Part shown: piece by piece, positions 24,914 through 34,881 of the stretch
Layout of the letters: each line of letters begins with the position of its first letter
How positions within the stretch are numbered: the first letter of the stretch is position 1
Assembly (NCBI RefSeq): GCF_938039245.1
Contig: NZ_CALHVN010000034.1
Location: 1-53,724 of the forward strand
Reading direction: 5' to 3'
Source: an uncultured Campylobacter sp.
GTDB lineage: Bacteria; Campylobacterota; Campylobacteria; Campylobacterales; Campylobacteraceae
DNA length: 53,724 bases
The notes under the pieces: model-generated
The model's input: only the letters and a program-made list of their open reading frames with translations
Told to the model about the DNA's origin: nothing
Databases searched by the model: none
Program-made: the position numbers and the translations under genes

Positions 24914-27867
24914 TTTTCCGCCCGTCCTTTATTTAGTTTTCTAAGATAGATCAATATCTCCTCTATTACGTCGTCATCGTCTTTGCTCTTTGATCTTAGT
25001 CTGGTTTGTTCGCCGTTTTGCGCGGTTAGCACGATATTTTGCTCGGCGTTTGAGATAGCTTTAAAGCCAGCTTTTATCGCTAAAATTTTAATTATAATGA
25101 GGCTTAAAAACTGCTTGGTGTAGATGTCGGGCTTGCCGAATCTATCCTCGATCTCGCCTTCTATCTCGTAAACCTCGGCAACCTCTTTGCACTTGCTAAG
25201 CCGTCTATATAGCTCTAGGCGCAGCCTATCCTCGCCGATAAACTCCGAGTTTAAAAACGCGTTTATGCTAAGCTTTAGGTCGATTTTCGCGCTCTCAAAG
25301 CTCTCTTTATTTAGTAGTTTATTTATCTCTTCTTCCAGCATCTTGATGTAGAGCGAGTAGCCGATCGCCTCGATATGGCCGCTTTGAGCTTCGCCCACTA
25401 GGTTGCCGCCGCCTCTGATTTCCAGATCGTGATACGCCAGCACGCTGCCCGAGCCCAAAAACGAGTTGCTCTCAAGCGCGACTAGGCGTTTTAGCGCGTC
25501 CTCGCTTAGAGCGTTTTTGTCTTCGACTAGGAAGTAGCAATACGCCTGCTTGTCGCTTCTGCCGACGCGTCCGCGTAGCTGATGTAGGTCTGCGATGCCG
25601 AATTTATTCGCTCCCTCGATGATGATGGTATTTACGTTTGGCAGGTGGATACCGCTTTCTACGATGCTAGTGCTTAGCAGCACGTCGTATTCGCCGTTTT
25701 CAAACTTCATCATCTCCTCTTCGGTCGTTTTAGCGTCTATTTTGGAGTGCAGCGTGAGGATGCGTAAATTTGGCATGATGTCTAAAATTTGCTTTTTTGC
25801 CTGAGGCATCGTGGCGATGTGGTTGTGGATATAAAAAATTTGCCCGCCGCGGCGCAGTTCGCGCATTACGGCCTCTTTTATCGCCTTTTCGTCCCACTCG
25901 CGCACGCTAGTTCGCACGTCTAGGCGCGAGCTTGGCGGAGTTTGCAATACGGAGTAGCCCTTGACGCTTGAAAGCGCCATATTTAGGCTGCGCGGTATCG
26001 GAGTCGCGCTCATAGATAGCACGTGCGAGGCGCTTGAAATCTCTTTTAGTTTTTCCTTTTGTTTTACGCCGAATTTATGCTCTTCGTCGATGATGATGAG
26101 GCCTAAATTTGAGGGCTTAACCGACAAAAGCGAGTGCGTACCCACGCAAACGCAAGGCTGTCCTGTCTCCAGCGCCTTTACGGCTACCGCTTTTTCCTTC
26201 GCGCTCGTGAAACGGTCGAGCTTAAAGACGCTAACGTCAAATTTGCCCAGCCGCTCTTTTAGGCTTTTAAAATGCTGGGAGCTAAGAAGCGTCGTCGGCA
26301 CGAAAAATAGCGCCTGAAAGCCCGATTTTACGCACTTAAATATCGCGTTCATAGCAACTTCGGTTTTACCAAATCCCACGTCGCCGCTAAGCAACCTATC
26401 CATCACTTTGCCGCTTTTTAGATCGTTTGCGATGTCGCTTGATGCGCGCTCCTGATCTCTCGTGTAGGCAAAGCCCGCGTTTTGCAAGAAATTTAGATAC
26501 TCCGCATCGTCTTTTTCGATGATTTCGCCGCGGATTAGTTCGCGCTGGGCGGCTAGCGAAATAATCTTTGAGGCGATAACGAAAAGCTTGGCTCTAACTT
26601 TTTCTTTTATCTTGGCGAAATTTGCCTTGCCTAGGCGGTCTAAAACCGCGATACTACCGCTACCCGCGACGTATCTGTCGATCAAATTTAGATGCTCAAC
26701 GGGCAAAAGCAACTTGTCCTCGTTTTGATAAACGATGACAACGAACTCGCGCGTCCTGCCTAGCACCGTTAGCTTTTCAAGCCCAGTAAATTTGCCGATG
26801 CCGTACTCTTCGTGCACGACGTAGTCGCCCGCCTTTAGCTCGTCGATCGCTAGACTCGGTTTTTTGGCGCGCTTTTTCTTTTCAAATTTATTTAGCGATA
26901 CGATGATTTCGCCTGGTGAGACCAAATTTAACGCAGCCTGGGTTTGCACGAACTCTACGTTTTTATATTCGCTCAAATTTAATGCGTTAAAAAGCCCCTC
27001 GTTGCGCGCTAAGACTTTGATTTTTTTATTTTTATTTAGCTCGAAAAAATCGGCGTTTAAAGTTACGCTTAAGTCTTTATAAACTTTAGCCGCGGGCAAT
27101 ACGGGCAAATTTGCCACCTCGCCCAGATCGCGCTCAAAGCCGTCAAATTTTTTCGTTAAAACCGTTTTAAATTCTCGCGTATAATCAATAAACCCATCTA
27201 TCGCCCAAAATCCAAGCGTCTTTAGGTCGCTGATTAGCGCGTCGGTCTCGATCTCTTTTATTTTTTCGGAGGTTTTTTCAAATTCGGCTTCGCCTAAAGC
27301 CGCTATGAAAGGCGAAATTTCAAGGCTTTTTAGCTCGGTTTTGTTTGAAATTTGCGTCTGTGTGCTGTAGTGTCTGATGCTTTCTATCTCGCCGTCAAAA
27401 AGCAAAATGCGATTTGGCTCCTGCGCGCCGACGCAAAAAATGTCTATAATCTCGCCGCGTACGCAAAACTCGCCCTCGCTCTCCACGATACCCACCGCCT
27501 CGTAGCCAAAGCGCAGTAGTTTTTGGGCTAGCTCTTTTGGATCGATTCTATCGCCGAAATTTAAAGTAAGCTTTTGTAGGTGTTTTTTGCCCGGAAGTTT
27601 GTTTAGGACCGTGCAAACGGGGCTAATAAGGAGCTTTTTGCCCTCAAATTCGTAAAATTTGGCTAGCTCGGACGATAACTTGAAAAGCTCGGCGCTAAAG
27701 CTGCGCAGATCATCGCCCTCGCGCGCTCTAAAATCGGGCAATCTAAAGATCTTAAGCCCGGCAAATTCCGCCGCGCTAAGAGCCGCGATAGCCTCCTTGT
27801 CGTCCTCGCAGACTAGTAGCTGCGCATCGCCTCCGTTTAAAAAATACTCAAAAACCTCACTTTGCAC
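24910..27867 (-). CDS. mfd: Transcription-repair coupling factor Mfd
   Basis: Mfd removes stalled RNA polymerase from lesions and recruits UvrA. The 985-residue length is on the short side for the family, as in other Campylobacter. The UvrB-homology N-terminal region is divergent. The RNA-polymerase interaction domain is at about 340-410 (DYVVHEEYGIGKFTGLEKL). The helicase core has SGDVGFGKTEVAMNA and IIDEEHKFGVKQKE. The TRG motif region is followed by HQLRGRVGRSDKQAYCYFL. The start is GTG at 27867 inside the end of folC (11-nt overlap). It is part of the long coupled string. Confidence 0.97.
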   Translation of the reverse strand: MQSEVFEYFLNGGDAQLLVCEDDKEAIAALSAAEFAGLKIFRLPDFRAREGDDLRSFSAELFKLSSELAKFYEFEGKKLLISPVCTVLNKLPGKKHLQKLTLNFGDRIDPKELAQKLLRFGYEAVGIVESEGEFCVRGEIIDIFCVGAQEPNRILLFDGEIESIRHYSTQTQISNKTELKSLEISPFIAALGEAEFEKTSEKIKEIETDALISDLKTLGFWAIDGFIDYTREFKTVLTKKFDGFERDLGEVANLPVLPAAKVYKDLSVTLNADFFELNKNKKIKVLARNEGLFNALNLSEYKNVEFVQTQAALNLVSPGEIIVSLNKFEKKKRAKKPSLAIDELKAGDYVVHEEYGIGKFTGLEKLTVLGRTREFVVIVYQNEDKLLLPVEHLNLIDRYVAGSGSIAVLDRLGKANFAKIKEKVRAKLFVIASKIISLAAQRELIRGEIIEKDDAEYLNFLQNAGFAYTRDQERASSDIANDLKSGKVMDRLLSGDVGFGKTEVAMNAIFKCVKSGFQALFFVPTTLLSSQHFKSLKERLGKFDVSVFKLDRFTSAKEKAVAVKALETGQPCVCVGTHSLLSVKPSNLGLIIIDEEHKFGVKQKEKLKEISSASHVLSMSATPIPRSLNMALSSVKGYSVLQTPPSSRLDVRTSVREWDEKAIKEAVMRELRRGGQIFYIHNHIATMPQAKKQILDIMPNLRILTLHSKIDAKTTEEEMMKFENGEYDVLLSTSIVESGIHLPNVNTIIIEGANKFGIADLHQLRGRVGRSDKQAYCYFLVEDKNALSEDALKRLVALESNSFLGSGSVLAYHDLEIRGGGNLVGEAQSGHIEAIGYSLYIKMLEEEINKLLNKESFESAKIDLKLSINAFLNSEFIGEDRLRLELYRRLSKCKEVAEVYEIEGEIEDRFGKPDIYTKQFLSLIIIKILAIKAGFKAISNAEQNIVLTAQNGEQTRLRSKSKDDDDVIEEILIYLRKLNKGRAEK

Positions 27868-29011
27868 CGCGGTACCTTTTTAGGAAGGCTTCCACGAGGT
27901 AAAACGACCCAAACGCCAGATACTCCTCGTCCGCGCGCACGTCCGTAAAGTAGGCAAACTCCATATCAAGCTCCCTCAAAGCCTCTTTCACCTGCGTCGT
28001 CGCAAGCTCGCGGCCGGGCGTCTCATACTCGATGATGTAGGTTTTTTTAACGACCGGTTTGATCGCCTTTAGGACGGCTTTTATGTCCTTGTCGGCAAAG
28101 GCGTTAAAGATCAAATTTAGCTTTTTGCCCGCAAATTTTTTAGCTAGAGCCTGCGCCGCCATCTCGTTGTGTCCGACGTCGATCGTTACGTTTGGCGCGA
28201 TCTTTTCGCAGCGTCCATTTAGATCAAGCGCGCCTAAATTTGCTAAATTTAAGCTAAAGCCTAGCTCCTTAAACGCAGAAGAGCTAAGGGTTAAATTTGA
28301 ATGCAAAAACTCTGGCAAGCCGAATTCTTGCGCATAAATTTTGATCTCGTTTTTATCCTCGGCGGTTAAATTATCGGAAGCAAATTTTAACGCCGCGCCT
28401 TTTTTGGCAGCGATCCCTCTAGCGATACCGACGCAAAGCTCGCTCATATCATCATTCATCAAGGCAACGTCCGCCATCGCGTTAAATTTAGTCGTCGCGA
28501 TCTGCTCTAGCTTGTCGCCAAGCAGCGCCGTGTGGTCAAAACCGATCGGAGTAAAGAGGCTAAGGTGCTTGTCAAATACGTTCGTAGCGTCAAATTCTCC
28601 TCCAACGCCCGCCTCGCAGACGAAAAAGTCGCACCCCTCAAAAAGCGGAGCGCAAAGCAGCGTCGCGTACTCAAAATACGAAAGCGAGCGCGCGACCTCG
28701 GGGGGCAAAATTTTAATCAGCCTCTCGTGAGCCGTCTCGATCTCGGATGCGCTAGCTACGGCGCCGTTCATCCAAAATCTCTCGCGAAACTCGAAAATAT
28801 GCGGGCTCGTATAGTGTCCGACGCTATGGTTGCGAGCGAGCATCTGCGCTAAAAATCGCCCCGTGCTGCCCTTGCCGTTCGTACCGATAATATGGATGAT
28901 TTTTGGTATTTTAAACGCGCCTTGTACGAATTTAAAGGTGTTTGGCATGCGCGCGCGGTTGATTTCCTTATAAAAAAGGGGTTTGTTTTCTAAAAAATCT
29001 TCTAGTTTCAT
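27857..29011 (-). CDS. folC: Folylpolyglutamate / dihydrofolate synthase
   Basis: FolC adds glutamate to folates and, in bifunctional forms, makes dihydrofolate from dihydropteroate. This 384-residue Mur-ligase-type ATPase has the P-loop IIGTNGKGSTGRFLAQ near residue 40 and the family motifs HYTSPHIFEFRER, VCEAGVGGEFDATN and TPIGFDHTALLG. The C-terminal domain includes VTIDVGHNEMAA. Bifunctionality is typical for Campylobacter but cannot be proved here. Its ATG shares one base with the TAA of the diguanylate cyclase gene, and its end overlaps mfd. Confidence 0.95.
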   Translation of the reverse strand: MKLEDFLENKPLFYKEINRARMPNTFKFVQGAFKIPKIIHIIGTNGKGSTGRFLAQMLARNHSVGHYTSPHIFEFRERFWMNGAVASASEIETAHERLIKILPPEVARSLSYFEYATLLCAPLFEGCDFFVCEAGVGGEFDATNVFDKHLSLFTPIGFDHTALLGDKLEQIATTKFNAMADVALMNDDMSELCVGIARGIAAKKGAALKFASDNLTAEDKNEIKIYAQEFGLPEFLHSNLTLSSSAFKELGFSLNLANLGALDLNGRCEKIAPNVTIDVGHNEMAAQALAKKFAGKKLNLIFNAFADKDIKAVLKAIKPVVKKTYIIEYETPGRELATTQVKEALRELDMEFAYFTDVRADEEYLAFGSFYLVEAFLKRYRGAK

Positions 29012-30555
29012 TAAATTTTAGGCATCACCTGATCTCTGCCGTTTTGCTTGGCTTCATAAAGCATCTTGTCCGAAGCCTCAAGTACCGCCGCGGAGCTTTG
29101 ATACGCGCTACGTACGGCCGCGCCGCAGCTAATCGTAACGCTAATACGCTCTTCTTTATATAAAAATTTCGAGTTTTTAAGCGTAGTTCTAACTCTACTG
29201 GCAAATTCCACGCTTTGCTCCAAACTTAAGCCCGGTAGCAAAACGACAAACTCCTCGCCGCCGTACCTGCTGACGATATCCTCTTTTCGCGAGGCTTTTA
29301 ACAGCGTTTTGGCTACGCTAGCTATTACGGTATCGCCCGCATCGTGGCCGTACGCGTCGTTTATCTTTTTAAAATGGTCTATATCAAAAAAACATACGCA
29401 GTAGTCAAGTCCGTTTTTTAGATATTCGTTTTCAAATCTCTCTAACTCCTCGACAAACGCTTTTCTCGTCGCTGTCTTGGTTAAAAAATCCTCTCTGCTC
29501 TGCGCTTTTGCGTCTTCTAACTGGGTTTCAAGGGCGCTTATTTTTTCTTGTAGCTCTTTTATCGTTAGCTGATCGCTCATCATCTGCTCGCCTAGTTGCC
29601 TTATCTCGCCGTCAAGCATATCCGCGATACCCAGCATCTTATCTCTGATACCCTCAAAGCTATCTTTGCTTAAATTTATTAGACCCAAATCGCGCCTTAT
29701 AAATCCCATCTTATCAGAGCCGTCCTTGGAGCTGTCTATGAGCCTCAAAATTCGCCCGTCTATGCCCTCTAGCACCTTATCTAGCGCGGCTATCTTGCTT
29801 GAAATTTCAGCTTTATCCAGCTCGATGCGTTTTTTGGTTAAATTTTTTATATCGTTTCTAAATTTTAAACTTTCAAGCAGCCTAGGCTCGTCTTTTAAAT
29901 TTTTAGTTATCCTATCTATATCGCCGATTATTTTATCGGTGATGGACGGCTCTAGCGTAGCAGTCAAAAGCGAGACGAACTCCTCGCACGCTCCAGCACT
30001 TCCAGCGCTCCTAATCGCGCCGTCAAGCTCTGCGACCATCTCCGCTAAATCATCCGTTTTTTTTATCCCGTAGTCGTTAAGCCTTTTTAAAAAGCTGTCG
30101 TCATAATCAGTCAAAAAATCAAACCACTTATCTTTTATCCTGTCGGCGGTTTGAGCGTCGGTACGTCTGTTTAGCGCCTCGATACTGGCTTCTGCAAGCT
30201 TTCTTGCGCTTTTGTTATGTAGCGCGGCCGCTGCTTGAAGTACTTTTTTACTCATAGCGCATAGTGCGGCTACTAGCTTTGGATACTCGACGAGGCTGGG
30301 AGAATTTAACCTAGAGGCCATAAAAGCAAAAAGCTCGTCCACGCTTTTTACGTTTTTTTGTTTTAGCTGCGCCTTAAATTCATCGTTTAGTCTACCGACG
30401 TATTTTTCTAGCTTTTGACAATCAGGCACTATAACGCCGTTTTTTTTTGCCGTCTGGCAAAAAACTTCGGCGTAGTTATCCGGAGTTAGCACGAGTCCGC
30501 GCTCTTTTATGGTCTGGATAGTCTCTTTTATGACTTGATTGACGCTAGTCGCCAC
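29011..30555 (-). CDS. GGDEF diguanylate cyclase with long helical N-terminus
   Basis: This 514-residue protein makes cyclic di-GMP. The C-terminal domain has GGEEF at 432-436 and an intact RxxD inhibitory site (RKED, 423-426) spaced five residues ahead, so both catalysis and product inhibition are expected. Metal and substrate residues appear in CFFDIDHFKKINDAYGHDAG. The first 340 residues are largely helical with a coiled coil near 335-360 and show no PAS, REC or membrane segment, so the input signal is unknown. The start is GTG at 30555, overlapping lptE by 11 bases. Placing a cyclase gene among folC and lptE couples its expression to housekeeping genes. Confidence 0.93.
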   Translation of the reverse strand: MATSVNQVIKETIQTIKERGLVLTPDNYAEVFCQTAKKNGVIVPDCQKLEKYVGRLNDEFKAQLKQKNVKSVDELFAFMASRLNSPSLVEYPKLVAALCAMSKKVLQAAAALHNKSARKLAEASIEALNRRTDAQTADRIKDKWFDFLTDYDDSFLKRLNDYGIKKTDDLAEMVAELDGAIRSAGSAGACEEFVSLLTATLEPSITDKIIGDIDRITKNLKDEPRLLESLKFRNDIKNLTKKRIELDKAEISSKIAALDKVLEGIDGRILRLIDSSKDGSDKMGFIRRDLGLINLSKDSFEGIRDKMLGIADMLDGEIRQLGEQMMSDQLTIKELQEKISALETQLEDAKAQSREDFLTKTATRKAFVEELERFENEYLKNGLDYCVCFFDIDHFKKINDAYGHDAGDTVIASVAKTLLKASRKEDIVSRYGGEEFVVLLPGLSLEQSVEFASRVRTTLKNSKFLYKEERISVTISCGAAVRSAYQSSAAVLEASDKMLYEAKQNGRDQVMPKI

Positions 30556-31078
30556 GCTTTAGACCTTTTACGGCAAGCGTAGCGATATACTCGTCAAAAG
30601 CCTCTTGAGAGGCCTGTTTTACGGCATTATATCTATCGCTTTCGCTGATGACGCCATCGGCAAATCTAGTATCTCTTATCTTTTGCGACACGGTGAAGTC
30701 ATGCTCGCCCGAAGTAGTCACCGATAGTATCTTGCCGTTTTTTAACCTGGTGTCGAAATTTAACGCCAAAATCGCCTTATAAGACGTTACATAGCCGTAC
30801 TCGTCAAAAAGCAAGGGCTGATAACTAAGCGTTTTTATCGACACGGTTATAGACGTAGGCGCATTTTTATCGTCGCTTATACGTTTTCCCAGCCTAGTTA
30901 CGATGCCCTCAAGCACGCTGTCTTTTATCCAAACGCTGTTTTTAGGTTCTTCTTTACTTATAAGCACGTTTACGTAAACGCGCTCGCCCATTATGTCGTT
31001 AGTTATCTTTGAGACCGGCTTATAGCTGCATCCCACCAAGATAAAAGCCGTTAAAAATAGTAAAAATTTAGTTTTCAA
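30545..31078 (-). CDS. lptE: LPS-assembly lipoprotein LptE
   Basis: This 177-residue lipoprotein has the signal MKTKFLLFLTAFILVGCSYK (lipobox LVGC, Cys17) and a mature domain of the small LptE type that plugs the LptD barrel in the outer membrane. The sequence is poorly conserved across phyla. The assignment rests on size, the lipobox, the beta-rich region (TSITVSIKTLSYQPLLFDEY) and its position directly after leuS, where C. jejuni carries lptE. It starts three bases after the leuS stop. No alternative function is suggested. Confidence 0.8.
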   Translation of the reverse strand: MKTKFLLFLTAFILVGCSYKPVSKITNDIMGERVYVNVLISKEEPKNSVWIKDSVLEGIVTRLGKRISDDKNAPTSITVSIKTLSYQPLLFDEYGYVTSYKAILALNFDTRLKNGKILSVTTSGEHDFTVSQKIRDTRFADGVISESDRYNAVKQASQEAFDEYIATLAVKGLKRGD

Positions 31079-31081
31079 AAT

Positions 31082-33553
31082 TTAGCCTTTTATTACGAAA
31101 TTTACGAGCTTGCCGGCTACGTAAATTTGTTTGATTATTTCTTTGCCTTCGAGCCATTTCTCTGCGCTTTGTTTAGCTAAAGCTATGATCTCATCGTCGC
31201 TAGCGCTACTTGACGCCTCAAATTCGCCTCGCCTTTTGCCGTTAACCGTGATAGCTAAATTTAAGCTATCTTGCTCAAAAACCTCGTTTAAGATTTCTAT
31301 TTTCGTAAAATTTGCTCTGCCAAATAGCTGCTCGCTAAGCTCGTTTGCTATATGCGGCACGATAGGCTCGAGCAAATTTAAAACGATAAAAAAGGCTTCC
31401 GTCGTTACGTCCTCATTATCCTGCGCGTTTACGGCGTTTAGGGCTTCCATGCAGGCCGCGATTAGAGTGTTAAAGGCAAAATTTTCCTCATAAACGTCGT
31501 TTGATTTTTTAAGCGCCTCATAAACCTTCATTCGCGCGTATTTTTCTTCTTTGCTCAAATTTGCGTGCGCTATCTGCGGGATTTGAGTACATTTTTTGAC
31601 ATTCGCGCTTCGTTCGTATAAGCGGTTTAAAAACCTAAACGCGCCCTCGACCGCGCTATCGTTCCACTCAAGCTCTTTTTGCGGAGGCGCGGCAAAGAGG
31701 ATAAAAAGCCTCGCCGTATCGGCGCCGTATTTGTTGATGATGTCGTCCGGATCAACCACGTTGCCTTTACTTTTACTCATTTTTTTGCCGTCTTTTAGCA
31801 CCATGCCCTGAGTAAGCAGTCGCTCAAACGGCTCGTCGTCTCTTAGGTAGCCCAGGTCTCGCAACGCCTTTTGAAAAAACCTCGCGTAAAGCAGGTGCAA
31901 GATCGCGTGCTCGATACCGCCGATATACTGATCCACGTTCATCCAATAATTCACGCTTTTAGCGTCAAACGCGCGATCCTGCCACGTTTTTTCGTCGCTG
32001 GCGTATCTAGCGAAATACCAACTACTCTCAAAAAACGTATCCATCGTATCGGTCTCGCGGATAGCCTCGCCGCCGCATTTTGGGCACTTTACGTGCTTCC
32101 AGCTCTCGTGTTTATCGAGCGGATTTCCCTCGCCCGTTATCTGTACGTCGTCAGGCAGCGTCACGGGCAAATTTTCGATCTTTTCAGGCACGACGCCGCA
32201 GCGCTTGCAGTGCACCATCGGTATCGGCGCGCCCCAGTAGCGCTGTCTGGAGATACCCCAGTCGCGGATTTTAAAATTTACGACGCGTTTGCCGATCTTG
32301 TCCGCTTCAAATTTTTCTATTATTTTTAGTTTTGCCTCTTCGCTGCCAAGACCGTTTATGAGTGGCGAATTTATAGATATTCCGTACTCAGTTAGCGCCT
32401 TGCCGCCCTCAAATTCGCCCTGCGTAGGCTTAACCACCGGCTTTATCGGCAGATCAAATTTACTTGCAAACTCATAGTCGCGCTCGTCGTGAGCCGGCAC
32501 TGCCATAACCGCGCCGCTACCGTAGTCTGCTAGGACGAAATTGGCTACCCAAACCGGTACTTTTTCTCCGGTTAGCGGGTGTAAGACGTTTATGCCAAGA
32601 TATAGTCCGTCTTTTTCGCTAGCTTGGCGTTCGCGCGGGCTTTGGTTTAAGATTTTTCTGATTTTTTCCGCTTTTTGAGACTCTAACTTGCCTGCGTTAA
32701 GCAGTCTTTTTACGATCCTGTGCTCAGGCGCTAAAGCTGCATAACTAACGCCGTAAATCGTATCAGGGCGCGTGGTAAATACCTCAAAACCGTCTATTGG
32801 CTCGTCGCCCTCTAAAATCCGCTTCGACTCCTCGTCTAGCTCAAATTTAAACTCGAGCCCAAAGCTCTTACCGATCCAGTTTTCCTGCATCGTAAGTACT
32901 TGAGACGGCCATTTGCCCTCTAATTTTTTCAAATCGTCCAGCAACTCCTGCGCATAGCTAGTTATCTTTAGGTAGTAGCCGGGTAGTTCGCGCTGGACGA
33001 CGGCATTTCCACATCTCCAGCAACATCCGTCTTCAACCTGTTCGTTTGCAAGCACCGTTTGGTCGTATTCGCACCAATTTACTACCGCGCTTTTTCGGTA
33101 AACTAGCCCCTTTTCATACATTTTGATGAAAAATTCTTGTTCAAATTTAGTATAAAGCGGATCAGACGTCGCGAATTCGCGCTTTTTAGAAAAGCTAAGT
33201 CCTAAAGCGTCAAGCTCGCCGCGCATGTAGTCTATATTTTCGTAAGTCCAAATTTTAGGATGGATTTTGTGCTTTATCGCCGCATTTTCCGCAGGCATAC
33301 CAAAGCTATCAAAGCCGATAGGATGCAAAACGTTATAGCCTTTTTTGCGGTAGTAGCGAGCTAGGGCATCTCCGATAGAGTAGTTTCGCACATGCCCCAT
33401 GTGGATGCGTCCGCTAGGGTATGGAAACATGCTTAGGATATATTTTTTAGGTAGGCTATAGTCGTCTTTGGGTTCAAATTCGCCGCTTTTGCTCCAAATC
33501 TCTCTCCATTTTTTTTCTATTTTCGCAGGCTCGTATTTTAAATTTTCACTCAT
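31082..33553 (-). CDS. leuS: Leucyl-tRNA synthetase
   Basis: LeuRS charges tRNA-Leu. This 823-residue class I enzyme has the HIGH-type motif HMGHVRNYSIGD near residue 52 and the KMSKS loop in LKDGKKMSKSKGNVVDP. A complete editing domain (FTTRPDTIYGVSYAALAPEH; AVPAHDERDYEFA) and a zinc-type knuckle (CKRCG...CPKCGG) are present. The length is normal. It lies nine bases after a small membrane-protein gene and belongs to the minus-strand string leading from yajC and secDF. Confidence 0.98.
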   Translation of the reverse strand: MSENLKYEPAKIEKKWREIWSKSGEFEPKDDYSLPKKYILSMFPYPSGRIHMGHVRNYSIGDALARYYRKKGYNVLHPIGFDSFGMPAENAAIKHKIHPKIWTYENIDYMRGELDALGLSFSKKREFATSDPLYTKFEQEFFIKMYEKGLVYRKSAVVNWCEYDQTVLANEQVEDGCCWRCGNAVVQRELPGYYLKITSYAQELLDDLKKLEGKWPSQVLTMQENWIGKSFGLEFKFELDEESKRILEGDEPIDGFEVFTTRPDTIYGVSYAALAPEHRIVKRLLNAGKLESQKAEKIRKILNQSPRERQASEKDGLYLGINVLHPLTGEKVPVWVANFVLADYGSGAVMAVPAHDERDYEFASKFDLPIKPVVKPTQGEFEGGKALTEYGISINSPLINGLGSEEAKLKIIEKFEADKIGKRVVNFKIRDWGISRQRYWGAPIPMVHCKRCGVVPEKIENLPVTLPDDVQITGEGNPLDKHESWKHVKCPKCGGEAIRETDTMDTFFESSWYFARYASDEKTWQDRAFDAKSVNYWMNVDQYIGGIEHAILHLLYARFFQKALRDLGYLRDDEPFERLLTQGMVLKDGKKMSKSKGNVVDPDDIINKYGADTARLFILFAAPPQKELEWNDSAVEGAFRFLNRLYERSANVKKCTQIPQIAHANLSKEEKYARMKVYEALKKSNDVYEENFAFNTLIAACMEALNAVNAQDNEDVTTEAFFIVLNLLEPIVPHIANELSEQLFGRANFTKIEILNEVFEQDSLNLAITVNGKRRGEFEASSSASDDEIIALAKQSAEKWLEGKEIIKQIYVAGKLVNFVIKG

Positions 33554-33561
33554 TTTTACTC

Positions 33562-33900
33562 CTAAAATTCTTCTTGCGTTTTGCTTGACTCGACCAAAAC
33601 CAAGGCGAGCGAAAAAACATTTGCGATCGTAGCTCCGATAGCTAGCGAATAAGCGATATTAGCATTGCCGTTTACCTGAAGTATCCCAAACGCCGGAATA
33701 AGATGCAAATCAGCCACTAAAGAACTAGCGAAAAGCTCGGCGGCAAAAATATTTTTAACGCCGATTTTTAGCAACGTCGAAATCAAATTTACGCTCGCGG
33801 CTATAAAAAGCGCAATCTCGTTTTTGTCGTACAAAAATCCTGCCGTCGTCGTTAGGCTCATGAGAGCGAAAAAAATATAAACAACCTTACCCCAATTCAT
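33562..33900 (-). CDS. Small multi-pass membrane protein
   Basis: This 112-residue hydrophobic protein has about four transmembrane segments (near 5-22, 28-46, 52-70 and 80-103) and almost no soluble part. It begins MNWGKVVYIFFALMSLTTTA and ends ESSKTQEEF. Charged residues at helix borders suggest both ends are cytosolic. It is placed between secF and leuS, nine bases from each, in an order also found in C. jejuni as I recall, so it is conserved rather than spurious. I do not know its function. Its neighbours make a role in the inner membrane plausible but not specific. Confidence 0.75.
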   Translation of the reverse strand: MNWGKVVYIFFALMSLTTTAGFLYDKNEIALFIAASVNLISTLLKIGVKNIFAAELFASSLVADLHLIPAFGILQVNGNANIAYSLAIGATIANVFSLALVLVESSKTQEEF

Positions 33901-33909
33901 CGCCTCTCC

Positions 33910-34881
33910 TTATATAGCGCCTTTTTCAAACATCTCTCGTTGCTTTTGTTTCTCTCTTTGAGCGCGCGCCTTTTCAACCTCCGTCGCGCGGTATTTCTCT
34001 ACGCTAAATTTAAACCACAAAAGCATAGGCGCGGCAACGAATATCGAGCTAAGCGTACCTATGACGATGCCTACTATCAGCGCCAAAGAAAATCCGTGTA
34101 TCATATCTCCGCCGAACAAAAACAGCACGACTACCGTGATGAGCGTGGTGCCTGATGTGAGTATCGTTCTAGTTAGTGTCGCGGAGACCGATTCGTTTAT
34201 TATCGTATCAAGATGCGTGCTCTTGCTGCTTTTGATATTTTCTCTGATGCGGTCAAAGACGATGATCGTGTCGTTTAGCGAGTAGCCCACGACCGTAAGG
34301 ATCGCCGCAAGAGTGTCTAAATTTACGTCGATAGCAAAAAGACTGATAGCTCCCATCGTAATCACGACGTCGTGAATCTCCGAAGCCACCGCCGCCATTG
34401 CAAATCTCCACTCGAATCTAAACGCGATGTAGATCAAAATCCCCACAAGCGAGATCGCAAGCGCCATCACGCCCTTTTCGCGTAGCTCATCGCCGACTTT
34501 TGGACCCACTACGTCGGTGCGGCGGATCTCAAATTTGCCCGTATCTTTTAAAAGCTCGGCTACGCTAGCTCCGACGTCGCTGCCTAAATTTGAGTTCGTC
34601 CCAGAAAATCTAATAGTAACTTCTTCTGCCGAGCCAAACTCCGTAACGCTCGCGTTTTTATAGGCTTCGTCTTTTGCTAAAGCCTCGCGAATTTTATCTA
34701 GCGAGACCGCGCTATCGTATTTCACCTGGATGAGCGTACCGCCCGAAAAATCAATGCCGTAATTAAAGCCTTTCGTCGCCATCAAAAAAAGCGAACCGAA
34801 AAATAGCACGGCCGAGACGGCTAGCGCGATGTAGCGCTTGCTCATAAAATCATAAACATGTGCCTTTGAGAAAAATTGCAT
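33910..34881 (-). CDS. secF: Protein translocase subunit SecF
   Basis: SecF acts with SecD in the inner membrane to drive the late, proton-motive-force-dependent step of Sec export. The 323-residue length is normal. The conserved opening is GIDFSGGTLIQV, the periplasmic segment follows, and the transmembrane signature is VVGYSLNDTIIVFDRIREN, followed by TRTILTSGTTLITV. Six membrane segments are expected. It starts directly after the secD stop with no gap, so the two are coupled. Confidence 0.97.
   Translation of the reverse strand: MQFFSKAHVYDFMSKRYIALAVSAVLFFGSLFLMATKGFNYGIDFSGGTLIQVKYDSAVSLDKIREALAKDEAYKNASVTEFGSAEEVTIRFSGTNSNLGSDVGASVAELLKDTGKFEIRRTDVVGPKVGDELREKGVMALAISLVGILIYIAFRFEWRFAMAAVASEIHDVVITMGAISLFAIDVNLDTLAAILTVVGYSLNDTIIVFDRIRENIKSSKSTHLDTIINESVSATLTRTILTSGTTLITVVVLFLFGGDMIHGFSLALIVGIVIGTLSSIFVAAPMLLWFKFSVEKYRATEVEKARAQREKQKQREMFEKGAI

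Noticed and set aside
31871..32329. 152-codon frame opposite leuS
   Set aside because: It is antisense to LeuRS motifs and lacks any recognisable domain.
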